Notes: generated from the sequence alone by a model not told the origin. A stretch of 64,000 nt of DNA from Streptococcus cuniculi (GCF_001921845.1 NZ_MSJM01000005.1:142388-206387), one strand, 5' to 3'; numbered from the stretch's first letter, positions 35,641 to 44,214 are shown. Translations and numbers: made by a program.

Positions 35641-35720
35641 CAAAACTAAAGTTTTCTTCTTCAAGGTAGTAAAATCATGATATAATAGTTTTTAGATACA
35701 TACCAGCTAAGGAGTCAGTT

Positions 35721-36401
35721 TTGGAAGAAAATTTAATTAAATCAAAACATCGTGTTCAGAAACACGGAGAAGTTTTTACACCATCGTGGATGGTTCAAAA
35801 AATGCTGGATACACCAGGTGTGAAAGAAGCTTGTGAGAGTATCTATACTACTTTTCTTGAGCCGTCTGCTGGTGATGGTAATTTTTTACAGGCTATCTTA
35901 GAGAGGAAGCTGGATTCTGTTGTTCGCCAATATGATAAACGAAATTGGAAAACTAAATCCTTGATAGCCGTATCATCAATCTATGGTATTGAATTTTTAG
36001 AAGATAATTTAGAAGTTGCTCGCTCAAGAATGTTCTTATCTTATCTAGAGTGGTATGAAAAGATGTTTGGTATAAGATTAAGCAGTAAAATGGATATCTA
36101 TAAATCTGCGCATTATCTTATTCACAAAAATATTGTGCGAGGTAATACCTTAACTCAAAGGCATCCTTTGACAAATGATTTGATTTGGTTTAATGAATGG
36201 CAACTTGTCAAAGGGCATCCAAGTACTGTCAGAAAAATTCCTTTTGCTTTTGCGGAATTAGTTGGTGAAGAGGTCAAGTATGACAGTAGCAGTATCGGAG
36301 AAAATCAATTAAGTTTGTTTGAGTTTGATGATAAAGAGAGCGAACAAAAGGAACAAATTAGAGAGATAAACATCCAGAAAATTTATTTGTTAGGAGATTA
36401 G
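35721..36401 (+). CDS. DNA methyltransferase N-terminal half (SAM-binding motifs)
   Basis: This 226-residue protein carries the front half of a gamma-class adenine methyltransferase: motif X as GEVFTP (residues 16-21), motif I as EPSAGDGNF (47-55), then IYGIEFLEDNLEVARSRM (motif II) and NIVRGNTLT (motif III-like). No catalytic (N/D)PP(Y/F) motif is present; it occurs instead in the next protein. Translation starts at TTG after AAGGAG. The next gene begins 4 bp downstream, so the two are made together and probably form one enzyme. Confidence 0.8.
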   Translation: MEENLIKSKHRVQKHGEVFTPSWMVQKMLDTPGVKEACESIYTTFLEPSAGDGNFLQAILERKLDSVVRQYDKRNWKTKSLIAVSSIYGIEFLEDNLEVARSRMFLSYLEWYEKMFGIRLSSKMDIYKSAHYLIHKNIVRGNTLTQRHPLTNDLIWFNEWQLVKGHPSTVRKIPFAFAELVGEEVKYDSSSIGENQLSLFEFDDKESEQKEQIREINIQKIYLLGD

Positions 36402-36405
36402 TTTT

Positions 36406-39400
36406 ATGAACGTTGAGTCAAATTTTAGTTTTTTAAAGATTGATTTGGGTACCGCAGAACTGTTTAATACAGCGAATATGGCTGAAAAGAACTATACTCA
36501 AGGAGACTACGAAGGAACCTTAGTAAAAGTACGAAAAATGGCAGAGAATACGGCTTGGTTAATCGCTGAAAAACGCGACATCAACATTCCTAAAAGGACC
36601 AATTTTAATGGTGTATTGAGAATTGTCAAAGAGTACATTGATGAGGACAATGTCGTTAACTATTTTTATAAAATTAAGGACTTAGGGAATGATTCCGCCC
36701 ATAATATCAATCCGAAAGATGCAACGAAAGAAAATGCACTAGATTCGTTACATAAACTATTTTATATTTTAGTTTGGTTTGTGATTCAGTATATTGATTC
36801 CGATGTCAGTTCGGATTGGTATCATCAATTTTTAGAACCGCGAGCGCAAGAATTGTACAGTACTGCTACTAGAAAATTCATCTATATCCAGACCGTAAAA
36901 AATGAAAAGGGTCTCTTTAATGCTTATGACGGTAGCCAAAAAATTGGAGAGGGTTCCATACCAGAAGAAGACTTAGAAGCAGACTGGTCACCAAATAGTG
37001 ATTTCTTGCGTAAGGAAGCCCCGAGGCGAATTAAGCAGTATATGACAACTTCAGGTCTCCCTTATATTCTTGGGTGGGTAGAACTTGCTTATAAAAAGTC
37101 AACTAAATCTTGGTTCCGTGATACAGATGTTCATAGAGTGTTAACACGTTCTGGAATTACCCATTCTAAATACCTTGAAGGAAATGAGTGGTTTGAAACG
37201 GATTTAGAAACGGCGAAAGAAGCGATTAAGGCAGTTAAAGAGGGGCGGGAGTATCTTCAAAACATTAGCGCAGAATTACCTGAATCTAAAGTAGAAATCG
37301 AGCTTCGTCCCGAACAAAAAGAAGCGGTTTCTAAAACCAAAAAAGTCTTTAAAAAGAAAGATAGCATGCTTTGGAACGCCAAAATGCGTTTTGGTAAGAC
37401 AATAACGTCTTTACAACTGATCAAAGAAGAGCAGTTCCAAAAAGTGTTGATTATGACCCATCGTCCGGTGGTATCTGATTCTTGGTTTGAAGATTACCGT
37501 AAATTAAAAATGGATAAGGCAGGATATGAGTACGGTTCGGTTGATAAAGGTGGTGATATTACTACTTTGAAAAAAGGTGATAAACCATTCATTTATTTTG
37601 CTTCTATTCAATTGTTACGTTATAACAATGGTAAGACAAACTTGAAATATTTTACCGATGTTGATTGGGACTTGATTATCATTGATGAAGCCCACGAAGG
37701 AACGCAGACGGAGTTGAGTGATAATGTCCTTAACCAGCTTATTAAAGAAAAGACCAAAATTTTAAAACTTTCTGGAACACCATTTAATATTTTAGATCAA
37801 TTTGAAGATGATCAAGTTTATACTTGGGATTACACCATGGAGCAACAGGCTAAAATAAAATGGAACTATGAGCACCCAGACCAGCCCAATCCCTATGATT
37901 CCTTGCCAAAAGTATTGATGTACACATTTGAGATGAAGAATAAAGCGAAATTCATGGATGAGAGTAAATCCTTTAATTTTCGAGAATTCTTCAGAACGGA
38001 TGATGAGGGAAATTTTATCTACAAACATGAAGTTCGTGCTTTCCTAGATAATATAACGAACGAAGACAATAAAACAAATTACCCATTCTCAACACTTGTG
38101 TATCGTAATGAGCTACGCCATACCTTATGGATTATGCCAGGGGTTAAAGAAGCAAATGCTTTTGAAAATCTTTTAAATGAGCATCCTATCTTTGGTACAG
38201 AATATAAAATTGTGAATGTTGTTCGAGAAAGTGTTACAGATAACGGTGTGACAAATGAAGCGGATATCGAAAAAGTCAGAAATGCCATTACAGATGACCC
38301 AACTGCAACTAAGACCATTACGTTGACGGTTCGTAAGTTAACAACAGGTGTCAATGTACCACAATGGACAGCGGTTCTGTTCCTATCAAATACCAATAGT
38401 GCCATGAGCTATCTTCAAGCTGCTTTTCGGGCACAAACACCTTACTCACATGAAAAGCTAGGTAAAAAAGAACGTTGCTATATCTTTGACTTCGCTCCAG
38501 ATCGTGCTTTAACAGTTATGGCGGAAAGTGCTCAGATTAACACAGGTGTCGGTAAGACAAATACCGCAGACCAAAAACAAGCGATGACAAACCTTTTGAA
38601 CTTTTTACCAATCCTTGGTAGTTCAGAAGCAGGCATGAAAGACTATAATGTTGATAGCATGTTGACACAGCTAAAAAAGGTGTATGCTGAAAAAGCAGTG
38701 CGTTCAGGTTTTGAAGACGATAGTCTTTATAATGACAATCTATTAACAGTAACAGCTGAAGATGCTAGCCTCTTTCATCAATTGAATAGTATCGTTGGAA
38801 AAACGCAAAAACAAACAGTCAACAATACCGTAACAATCAATGAGACTGGCTTGACTGATGAAGAATATGAAGCTGGTGAAAAAGCTAAGAAAAAGCCAGC
38901 TCGACAGCGTAGCGCAGAAGAAAAGGCTCTTATTGAAAAAATCAAGGAAGCAAAGAAAGATAGACAAAAACTGATATCGATTCTTCGTGGAGTGTCTATC
39001 CGTATTCCAATGATGATTTACGGGATGGAAGTTGATTTAGATAAGGACATCACCATTAAAGATTTCATCAATAAGGTCGATGATGAGTCTTGGAAAGAGT
39101 TTATGCCAAAAGGTTTCACCAAAGGCATGTTTAGGGAGATTACCAAGTACTATGATGCTGAAGTCTTCATTGAAGCGGGGCGTATTATTCGCCAGCGAGC
39201 TAAATCTTTCGATTCATTAGACTTTGTGGAGCGAGCTGAAAGAATTGCTGAATTGTTCGGATCTTTTAAAAATCCTGATAAGGAAACAGTATTGACCCCA
39301 TGGCGTGTGGTTAATATGCAAACAGTTAAAAGTGTCGGTGGTCTTAATTTCTACGATGATGACTTTACCTCGACAACCGACGGTGCTATCTCTAGTCTCC

Positions 39401-40791
39401 ATTGGGTTGAAACAGATATAACACGTGAAGTCTATCATTCGCAAAGTAAAATCTTAGATATCAACTCAAAAACAGGACTCTATCCTCTTCATAGTGCTAT
39501 TAGTCTTTATTATCAACGAGTCAATCACAATGATGATCATCACTTTGAAGCTGATAACATTTATCAGGAAATTTTAGAGAATAATATCTATGCTATTGCG
39601 AAAACGCCAATGGCGAAGACGATTACCGAGCGAACGCTGACAGGGTATAGGAATTACAAGACTAATGTGATCTACATTGAAAATCTAACTGATACCCTAA
39701 AAATAGATATAGAAAAAGGCAAGCAGCTAGTTGAGGAGGCATTTAACAAGGTGAAATTTGATGTAGTGATAGGAAATCCTCCGTATCAGGAATCGGACAA
39801 TGATTCAGGTAGTGGAAGTGCTAGACCACTTTACAATAAATTTATTGATTTGGCAATTAGACTTTCTCCTAAATATATCACGCTAATTACTCCTAGCGTT
39901 TGGTTTTTAGGAGGAAAAGGGTTGGATGATTTTAGAACACGCATGTTAGAAGATTCTCATTTTAAAGAGTTTCACAATTATATAACTCCGAATGATGTTT
40001 TTACAAATGTAAATCTTAGGGGAGGTGTGAACTTTTTCCTTTGGGATTGGAAATTTAATAATTACAAGAATGACATACTAGTCAATACTTATAAGAATAA
40101 CCAATTAATAGATACAGGCTATCGTTCTTACAGATTGGGAGGCATCAATTTATTTATATCAGAAACTACTTCGTATAGATTACTTGAGAAGTTAATAGCT
40201 AGAAATGTTGTAGACAGTAATTATGAGAATAGTTCAAATATGCTATATAATTATGTTTCAGAACGTAATCCATTTGGTTTTTCAACAACAACTAAATTGA
40301 ATGCTAAACAGATTCAGTCTGGTATTAAAATTTATGCAAGCAAGGGGAAGATTGGTTACTGTACACTAAGTGATATAAAAAGGAACTCAGACCTAGTTGG
40401 TAGATATAAAGTTTTGACAGCATTTGCGAATAATATTGGGACAGATTTACCCGATGATAACCTAAATACAATAATATCTCACCCGGGAAGTATTTGTACT
40501 GAAACTTATTTAGTCGTTGGAGGTGAGATGTTGTTAGATGAAAATGGAGCTGTTAACCTTGCAACCTATTTGAAGACGAAATTCATCAGATTCCTTATTA
40601 GTTTAGCAAAAGCTAATCAAAATGGTACTCGTAAAACATATCGTTTTGTTCCACTCCAAGATTTCACACCAAATTCCGATATTGATTGGTCAAAATCAAT
40701 CGCTGAAATTGACCAGCAGCTCTATCGAAAATATGAGTTGTCGAAAGAGGAAATTGACTTTATTGAAAGCAAAGTGAAGGAGATGGGGTAA
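36406..40791 (+). CDS. Large restriction-modification protein: nuclease-like module, SF2 helicase and methyltransferase catalytic half
   Basis: This is a multidomain protein of 1,461 residues. Residues 1-150 resemble DUF4145/HEPN-type N-termini of restriction subunits. About 150-285 resembles a divergent GIY-YIG/T5orf172 module (QKIGEG, APRRIKQYM, DVHRVL and a closing EWFETD). An SF2 helicase follows: LRPEQKEAV near 302, Walker A MRFGKT at 327-332, IIDEAHE at 426-431, LSGTPFNI and a motif VI-like LQAAFRAQTPY. The C-terminal third has NPPY at 1124-1127, the catalytic motif absent from the preceding protein, and then a probable target-recognition region. It is most likely a Type I/ISP-like restriction enzyme. 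The nuclease call is by pattern only. Confidence 0.78.
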   Translation: MNVESNFSFLKIDLGTAELFNTANMAEKNYTQGDYEGTLVKVRKMAENTAWLIAEKRDINIPKRTNFNGVLRIVKEYIDEDNVVNYFYKIKDLGNDSAHNINPKDATKENALDSLHKLFYILVWFVIQYIDSDVSSDWYHQFLEPRAQELYSTATRKFIYIQTVKNEKGLFNAYDGSQKIGEGSIPEEDLEADWSPNSDFLRKEAPRRIKQYMTTSGLPYILGWVELAYKKSTKSWFRDTDVHRVLTRSGITHSKYLEGNEWFETDLETAKEAIKAVKEGREYLQNISAELPESKVEIELRPEQKEAVSKTKKVFKKKDSMLWNAKMRFGKTITSLQLIKEEQFQKVLIMTHRPVVSDSWFEDYRKLKMDKAGYEYGSVDKGGDITTLKKGDKPFIYFASIQLLRYNNGKTNLKYFTDVDWDLIIIDEAHEGTQTELSDNVLNQLIKEKTKILKLSGTPFNILDQFEDDQVYTWDYTMEQQAKIKWNYEHPDQPNPYDSLPKVLMYTFEMKNKAKFMDESKSFNFREFFRTDDEGNFIYKHEVRAFLDNITNEDNKTNYPFSTLVYRNELRHTLWIMPGVKEANAFENLLNEHPIFGTEYKIVNVVRESVTDNGVTNEADIEKVRNAITDDPTATKTITLTVRKLTTGVNVPQWTAVLFLSNTNSAMSYLQAAFRAQTPYSHEKLGKKERCYIFDFAPDRALTVMAESAQINTGVGKTNTADQKQAMTNLLNFLPILGSSEAGMKDYNVDSMLTQLKKVYAEKAVRSGFEDDSLYNDNLLTVTAEDASLFHQLNSIVGKTQKQTVNNTVTINETGLTDEEYEAGEKAKKKPARQRSAEEKALIEKIKEAKKDRQKLISILRGVSIRIPMMIYGMEVDLDKDITIKDFINKVDDESWKEFMPKGFTKGMFREITKYYDAEVFIEAGRIIRQRAKSFDSLDFVERAERIAELFGSFKNPDKETVLTPWRVVNMQTVKSVGGLNFYDDDFTSTTDGAISSLHWVETDITREVYHSQSKILDINSKTGLYPLHSAISLYYQRVNHNDDHHFEADNIYQEILENNIYAIAKTPMAKTITERTLTGYRNYKTNVIYIENLTDTLKIDIEKGKQLVEEAFNKVKFDVVIGNPPYQESDNDSGSGSARPLYNKFIDLAIRLSPKYITLITPSVWFLGGKGLDDFRTRMLEDSHFKEFHNYITPNDVFTNVNLRGGVNFFLWDWKFNNYKNDILVNTYKNNQLIDTGYRSYRLGGINLFISETTSYRLLEKLIARNVVDSNYENSSNMLYNYVSERNPFGFSTTTKLNAKQIQSGIKIYASKGKIGYCTLSDIKRNSDLVGRYKVLTAFANNIGTDLPDDNLNTIISHPGSICTETYLVVGGEMLLDENGAVNLATYLKTKFIRFLISLAKANQNGTRKTYRFVPLQDFTPNSDIDWSKSIAEIDQQLYRKYELSKEEIDFIESKVKEMG

Positions 40792-40855
40792 AGTATATTG
40801 TCAGTTGAATACTTAATCAGGAGTATTATTGGCAATTATGAACACAGTAAGATAC

Positions 40856-40895
40856 AAAAAAGTGGTCTTCAACTAAAAGTTGACAACCACTTTTT
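40856..40895. terminator. Bidirectional terminator in the island
   Basis: AAAAAGTGGT and ACCACTTTTT close a stem that continues with CAACT/AGTTG near the loop. It lies between the convergent restriction gene and doc-like gene and can serve both. Confidence 0.87.
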
Positions 40896-40900
40896 GATTA

Positions 40901-41305
40901 TCATTTTGTTACATTTCCATCTTGTTTGAGGAAGTGGATAATTGTTTTCTTTAAATCTTCGAAATCGCCTTGAAACGTAGCAATCTCAATTGTCTTTTCA
41001 AGTCCATCATGTAACGAAAGATTGGATTGATAACCATTCATTGCCAGAAACATATGCAAAGCAAGAATGGCGGTTCGTTTATTGGCATTGTAAAAAGGAT
41101 GTTTCTTAATCAAGTTAATCCAGATGATAGCGGCTTTACTGTAGATATCTGGATAGAGAATATTTCCAAAAATTTCTTGTTTTGGTTGTTCAACAATCAT
41201 CTGAAGACTATTTGGATCGGCAATGCCAATAGGTTCCTTAGGAGAATATTTACCAATCACCATGACATTGATTTTGATGATATCTTCAGCAGTTAGATAT
41301 CTCAT
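40901..41305 (-). CDS. doc: Doc-family (Fic fold) toxin
   Basis: This 134-residue protein is a death-on-curing-type toxin. The Fic-superfamily motif appears as HPFYNANKR (69-77), matching the Doc form HxFx(N/D)(A/G)NKR. Doc proteins inactivate EF-Tu by phosphorylation; others of the fold are AMP-transferases. Its ATG overlaps the stop of the upstream AbrB-like gene as ATGA, the standard antitoxin-then-toxin layout. The N-terminus (MRYLTAEDIIKIN) also matches the family. It may help keep the island in the population. Confidence 0.9.
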   Translation of the reverse strand: MRYLTAEDIIKINVMVIGKYSPKEPIGIADPNSLQMIVEQPKQEIFGNILYPDIYSKAAIIWINLIKKHPFYNANKRTAILALHMFLAMNGYQSNLSLHDGLEKTIEIATFQGDFEDLKKTIIHFLKQDGNVTK

Positions 41306-41523
41306 CTATCCACCAATTCTTTCAATAGTTCATCGTATTGATTCATAGCTTTCTCTAGTTCTTTATCAAGATCAAATTTTGGCTCAGCTTTACGAATGAT
41401 GACAGTATTTCCCGAAGTAACGAATTCAATTTCTTCTCCAATTTCTGCTCCAAGCGTTTCTTTAATTTTATTTGGAATTGTAATGACAGTACTATTTCCA
41501 GTTTTTCTCAAGATAACATTCAT
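41302..41523 (-). CDS. AbrB/MazE-type antitoxin
   Basis: This 73-residue protein begins with a SpoVT/AbrB swapped-hairpin domain (ILRKTGNSTVITIPNKIKETLGAEIGEEIEF), the DNA-binding half. An acidic C-terminal tail (FDLDKELEKAMNQYDELLKELVDR) is the likely toxin-binding part. The ATG at 41523 follows AGGAGG with good spacing; upstream codons of the open frame are excluded. It should neutralise Doc and repress its own promoter. Doc is more classically paired with Phd, so an AbrB-type partner is a variant. Confidence 0.88.
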   Translation of the reverse strand: MNVILRKTGNSTVITIPNKIKETLGAEIGEEIEFVTSGNTVIIRKAEPKFDLDKELEKAMNQYDELLKELVDR

Positions 41524-41740
41524 GATTCTACCTCCTATTGTATATACATTATAAAACGAATATACAAAAAAGTAAAGTAAACACATGATTTCCGCAATTA
41601 TGTAAGTTCCGAAAACTGACTTTTGATAATCTAATGGTAATCCACTAGTTGTTGAGTTGGGATATAAGTATTTATATTTAATGAAAATGAGTTTTGAAAA
41701 CTTGGTTTAATAGGATTTTATCTATATTTGATTTATGTTA

Positions 41741-41788
41741 CTTAAAAAAGCACGTAAAGCATCACAATTCTCAAAACGTTAAGAAACG
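41741..41788 (+). repeat. Right attachment repeat (rpsI 3' end copy)
   Basis: This 48-bp copy of the rpsI tail matches the left one at 46 of 48 positions but has no rpsI gene in front. It marks the right junction of the island. The stretch from 41524 to 41740 just inside it is A+T-rich and shows no convincing gene. Confidence 0.92.
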
Positions 41789-41808
41789 GCTATATATCAG
41801 CTTTTATC

Positions 41809-41842
41809 AACACTTCATGGTTCCCACCATGGGGTGTTTTTG
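41809..41842 (+). terminator. Displaced original rpsI terminator
   Basis: AACACTTCATGG pairs with CCATGGGGTGTT (with G-T pairs) over a 6-nt loop and is followed by TTTTTT-like sequence. It sits 20 bp beyond the right attachment repeat, where the terminator of rplM-rpsI would be before integration. Confidence 0.75.
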
Positions 41843-41943
41843 GGTGAACGTTGCGCTTGCTGTGTTTCGGGTTACAAAATACCTTTATTTCTAATGTAAT
41901 AATGATATAATAATTATAAAGAATATATGATGGGGATATTACT

Positions 41944-42357
41944 ATGTTAGTGGATGAAGAAATGTTTGCAGCTGCAGAGAATGCTCTCCGTGAGCAGGGG
42001 GTGCTAGACAGATTTGAAGCTGAGAATGGAAAAATTACTGGGCACATGATGATTACAATGATGGAAGTTCCACCTGAACTCGTAATTGAAGCTACTGGTG
42101 ATAATGTGAGAGCTTTTTGTGCATCTTTTGATTTTTACGATATGATGATTGGAATTGCAATTGACTTAAGCACTATGAAGCCTGTGTCTCAATTTTGGTT
42201 GACGCCTCAGACTGATGATGCAGTTAAGCCTGCTAGCGAGTGGGTGGAATTTTTTGCAAAAACCTTATTTGAGAATCTCTCTGAAGAAGGCTATGGGATT
42301 CCAATGTATAGTTTTGTAAACGATCATAGCGATTTTACAGCAGTTCCGTATATATGA
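41944..42357 (+). CDS. Hypothetical acidic protein
   Basis: I do not recognise this 137-residue protein. It is acidic and soluble, with no signal peptide or membrane segment. It has a methionine-rich stretch (GHMMITMMEVPPE), a central VRAFCASFDFYDMMIGIAIDL and a tryptophan/phenylalanine-rich part (ASEWVEFFAKTLFENLSEEG), suggesting a compact alpha/beta fold. It lies between the island's right end and glxK, with TATAAT about 35 bp upstream of the ATG. It could be ancestral flanking DNA or the edge of an older insertion. Confidence 0.7.
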   Translation: MLVDEEMFAAAENALREQGVLDRFEAENGKITGHMMITMMEVPPELVIEATGDNVRAFCASFDFYDMMIGIAIDLSTMKPVSQFWLTPQTDDAVKPASEWVEFFAKTLFENLSEEGYGIPMYSFVNDHSDFTAVPYI

Positions 42358-42417
42358 GAAACATAAAGACGAAATACTAAAATCACCAACAACATTCTTA
42401 TCCAACGAGGTATCAAC

Positions 42418-43476
42418 ATGAAGATCATCATAGCAATCGATTCGTTTAAGGGTTCGGCGACTTCTGTGCAGTTAAATCAGGCTGCGCGGGAGGCGGCTGA
42501 GGAAGTGTTGGCAGGAGCAGAGGTTGCAACATTTGCCATTGCAGATGGAGGTGAAGGGACCTTGGAAGCCTTGATGGAGGTGGCTGATGGGGAGTTGATT
42601 CCTGTTTCGACTGTGGATTTGTTGGAGCGTCCGATTGAGGCTTCTTATTTCCTGTCGGGGCAGACGGCTTTTATCGAGGCAGCTTCTGTAGTAGGAATTG
42701 AGAAGATACATCCGACGCCTGCGACTGTGGAGGTGGCAACTAGTCTTGGCTTGAGCGCTGTCATCAGGGATGCTTTGAGTCGTTCTTGTCGGGAAATCAT
42801 TATCACGCTAGGCGGAACAGGGACATCTGATGGTGGCAGGGGTCTACTTGATAGTCTGACAGAAGAGGATAAAGAGCGTCTGCGGTCTGTGCGGTTGATT
42901 GGCTTGACGGATGTGAAAAATAGCTATGCAGGTTTGGAAGGTTATGCGCGCGTGTTTGGTCCACAAAAAGGAGCAACTCAAGAGCAGGTTGAGTTGATGG
43001 ATACTGCAGCTCTTGCCTTTGTGCAAACGGTGAAAGAAGAACAGGGGATTGATTTGCAGGCAATTCCAGGAACAGGTGCGGCTGGCGGTCTAGGTGGTGC
43101 GCTTGTGGTCTTGGGCGGAGAGCTCCAGGCAGGTTTTCCATTCGTTGCGAAAAAAATTGGTCTTGAGGAAGCTCTGCAAGGAGCAGAATTGGTCATTACG
43201 GGTGAGGGACGTTTGGATAGTCAAAGTCTGAATGGCAAGGTGCCAATCGGTGTGGCGACTCTTGCTCGCGCTACAGGTGTTCCAACGATTGCAGTTTGTG
43301 GTAGTGTAGCGACAGATGTGGAGGCGTTTGACGACTATTTTCTAGCCACCTATTCGATTCAGACCAGTATCCAGTCCTTAGAAAGGGCTATGGAGACAGA
43401 AGTCACGCTCACAAATGTTCGATTTGTGGTGAAAAATATTTTAAAGTGCTATATGTATAGTTTGATGAACAAGTAA
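42418..43476 (+). CDS. glxK: Glycerate kinase (GlxK/GarK type) with altered C-terminal tail
   Basis: This class II glycerate kinase phosphorylates D-glycerate. The N-terminus MKIIIAIDSFKGSATS, the IADGGEGTLEAL motif, the GGTGTSDGGRGLL loop and PGTGAAGGLGGAL, LVITGEGRLDSQSLNGKVPIGVA are all family hallmarks. Its 352 residues end ...VVKN-ILKCYMYSLMNK. A second copy of the last 36 codons lies at 44215-44346 and ends ...VVKN-VIQTFYN, which looks like the ancestral end. The current tail therefore seems to be a replacement, though the catalytic body is complete. Confidence 0.92.
   Translation: MKIIIAIDSFKGSATSVQLNQAAREAAEEVLAGAEVATFAIADGGEGTLEALMEVADGELIPVSTVDLLERPIEASYFLSGQTAFIEAASVVGIEKIHPTPATVEVATSLGLSAVIRDALSRSCREIIITLGGTGTSDGGRGLLDSLTEEDKERLRSVRLIGLTDVKNSYAGLEGYARVFGPQKGATQEQVELMDTAALAFVQTVKEEQGIDLQAIPGTGAAGGLGGALVVLGGELQAGFPFVAKKIGLEEALQGAELVITGEGRLDSQSLNGKVPIGVATLARATGVPTIAVCGSVATDVEAFDDYFLATYSIQTSIQSLERAMETEVTLTNVRFVVKNILKCYMYSLMNK
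43330..43437 (+). repeat. 108-bp repeat within the glxK 3' end (copy 1)
   Basis: This segment matches 44215-44322 at 105 of 108 positions and in the same orientation. Similarity stops abruptly at both sides on this copy's right end, where the two glxK tails differ. Confidence 0.92.
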
Positions 43477-43493
43477 AAAGAATGGAAATAAAA

Positions 43494-44177
43494 ATGAAGG
43501 CTGTTATTTTTGATTTGGATGGAGTGATTGCAGATACAGCAAAGTATCATTTTTCTGCTTGGAAACAATTGATATGGAATCATTTTGGAGTAGATATTCC
43601 TGATACAATAGAAGCCAATTTGAAAGGGGTCAGTAGGGAAGAATCGCTGATGATATTATTGCAGCATATTGGTAAAACAGTTGATGAAGTAACATTTAAG
43701 GGTTTGTGTGATGAAAAAAATAGGCAATATATGGCATCTTTAGCTAATATATCCAAAGATGAGATTTTACCTGGAATCGCCTTGTTAATTTTAGATTTAC
43801 AGAAGAGGGGGATTCGTATGGCACTTGCCTCCGCTAGCAAAAATGCCCCATTTATTTTAGAAAAGTTAGGTTTGAAATCCCAATTTTATACGATTATTGA
43901 TCCTCATCAGATTGTAGCTGGAAAGCCTGCGCCGGATATCTTTTTAGCAGCGGTAGCAGCTCTTGGGTGCTCTGCTGACGAATGTATTGGAATTGAGGAC
44001 TCCGTGGCAGGAATTGAAGCGATTAATAAAGCAGGTTGTATCTCTATAGGAGTCAGCGATGAAGAGTTGCCTGAGGCTTTTTGTCAAGTTGGCAATACTT
44101 CTGAGTTGAGTTATGAACGCTTGTTGGAGGTAAGTGAACAATTTCACCGTTTAAAGAGCAACTGTATTACTAAGTGA
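43494..44177 (+). CDS. pgmB: Beta-phosphoglucomutase-like HAD hydrolase
   Basis: This HAD-superfamily enzyme of 227 residues resembles beta-PGM, which converts beta-glucose 1-phosphate to glucose 6-phosphate after maltose or trehalose phosphorolysis. Motifs are FDLDGVIADTAKYHF (nucleophile Asp plus acid/base Asp), the cap GVSREES, ASASKNAPFILEKLGL and GIEDSVAGIEA. No phosphorylase gene is in the window. The ATG at 43494 gives the canonical MKAVIFDLDGV; upstream GGAA is a weak site. The gene is more A+T-rich than glxK and lies exactly between the two copies of the glxK tail, indicating later insertion. Confidence 0.85.
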   Translation: MKAVIFDLDGVIADTAKYHFSAWKQLIWNHFGVDIPDTIEANLKGVSREESLMILLQHIGKTVDEVTFKGLCDEKNRQYMASLANISKDEILPGIALLILDLQKRGIRMALASASKNAPFILEKLGLKSQFYTIIDPHQIVAGKPAPDIFLAAVAALGCSADECIGIEDSVAGIEAINKAGCISIGVSDEELPEAFCQVGNTSELSYERLLEVSEQFHRLKSNCITK

Positions 44178-44214
44178 AAAAGATAAAAATAGCAGTAGTA
44201 TTGTTGCTGTATGT

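Larger units (their letters stand above)
35336..41788. mobile_element. Remnant genomic island inserted at the rpsI 3' end
   Basis: The element of about 6.4 kb lies between two copies of the rpsI tail. It contains a decayed tyrosine integrase C-terminus next to the left repeat, a restriction-modification pair and an AbrB/Doc module. There are no replication, relaxase or transfer genes. The genes inside are more A+T-rich than rplM-rpsI. Tyrosine integrases of streptococcal elements are known to target 3' ends of conserved genes, including ribosomal protein genes. It can probably no longer excise on its own. Confidence 0.88.

Noticed and set aside
41694..41894. 66-codon frame crossing the right attachment repeat
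   Set aside because: It reads through the copied rpsI tail in part out of frame and over the terminator, with no ribosome-binding site.
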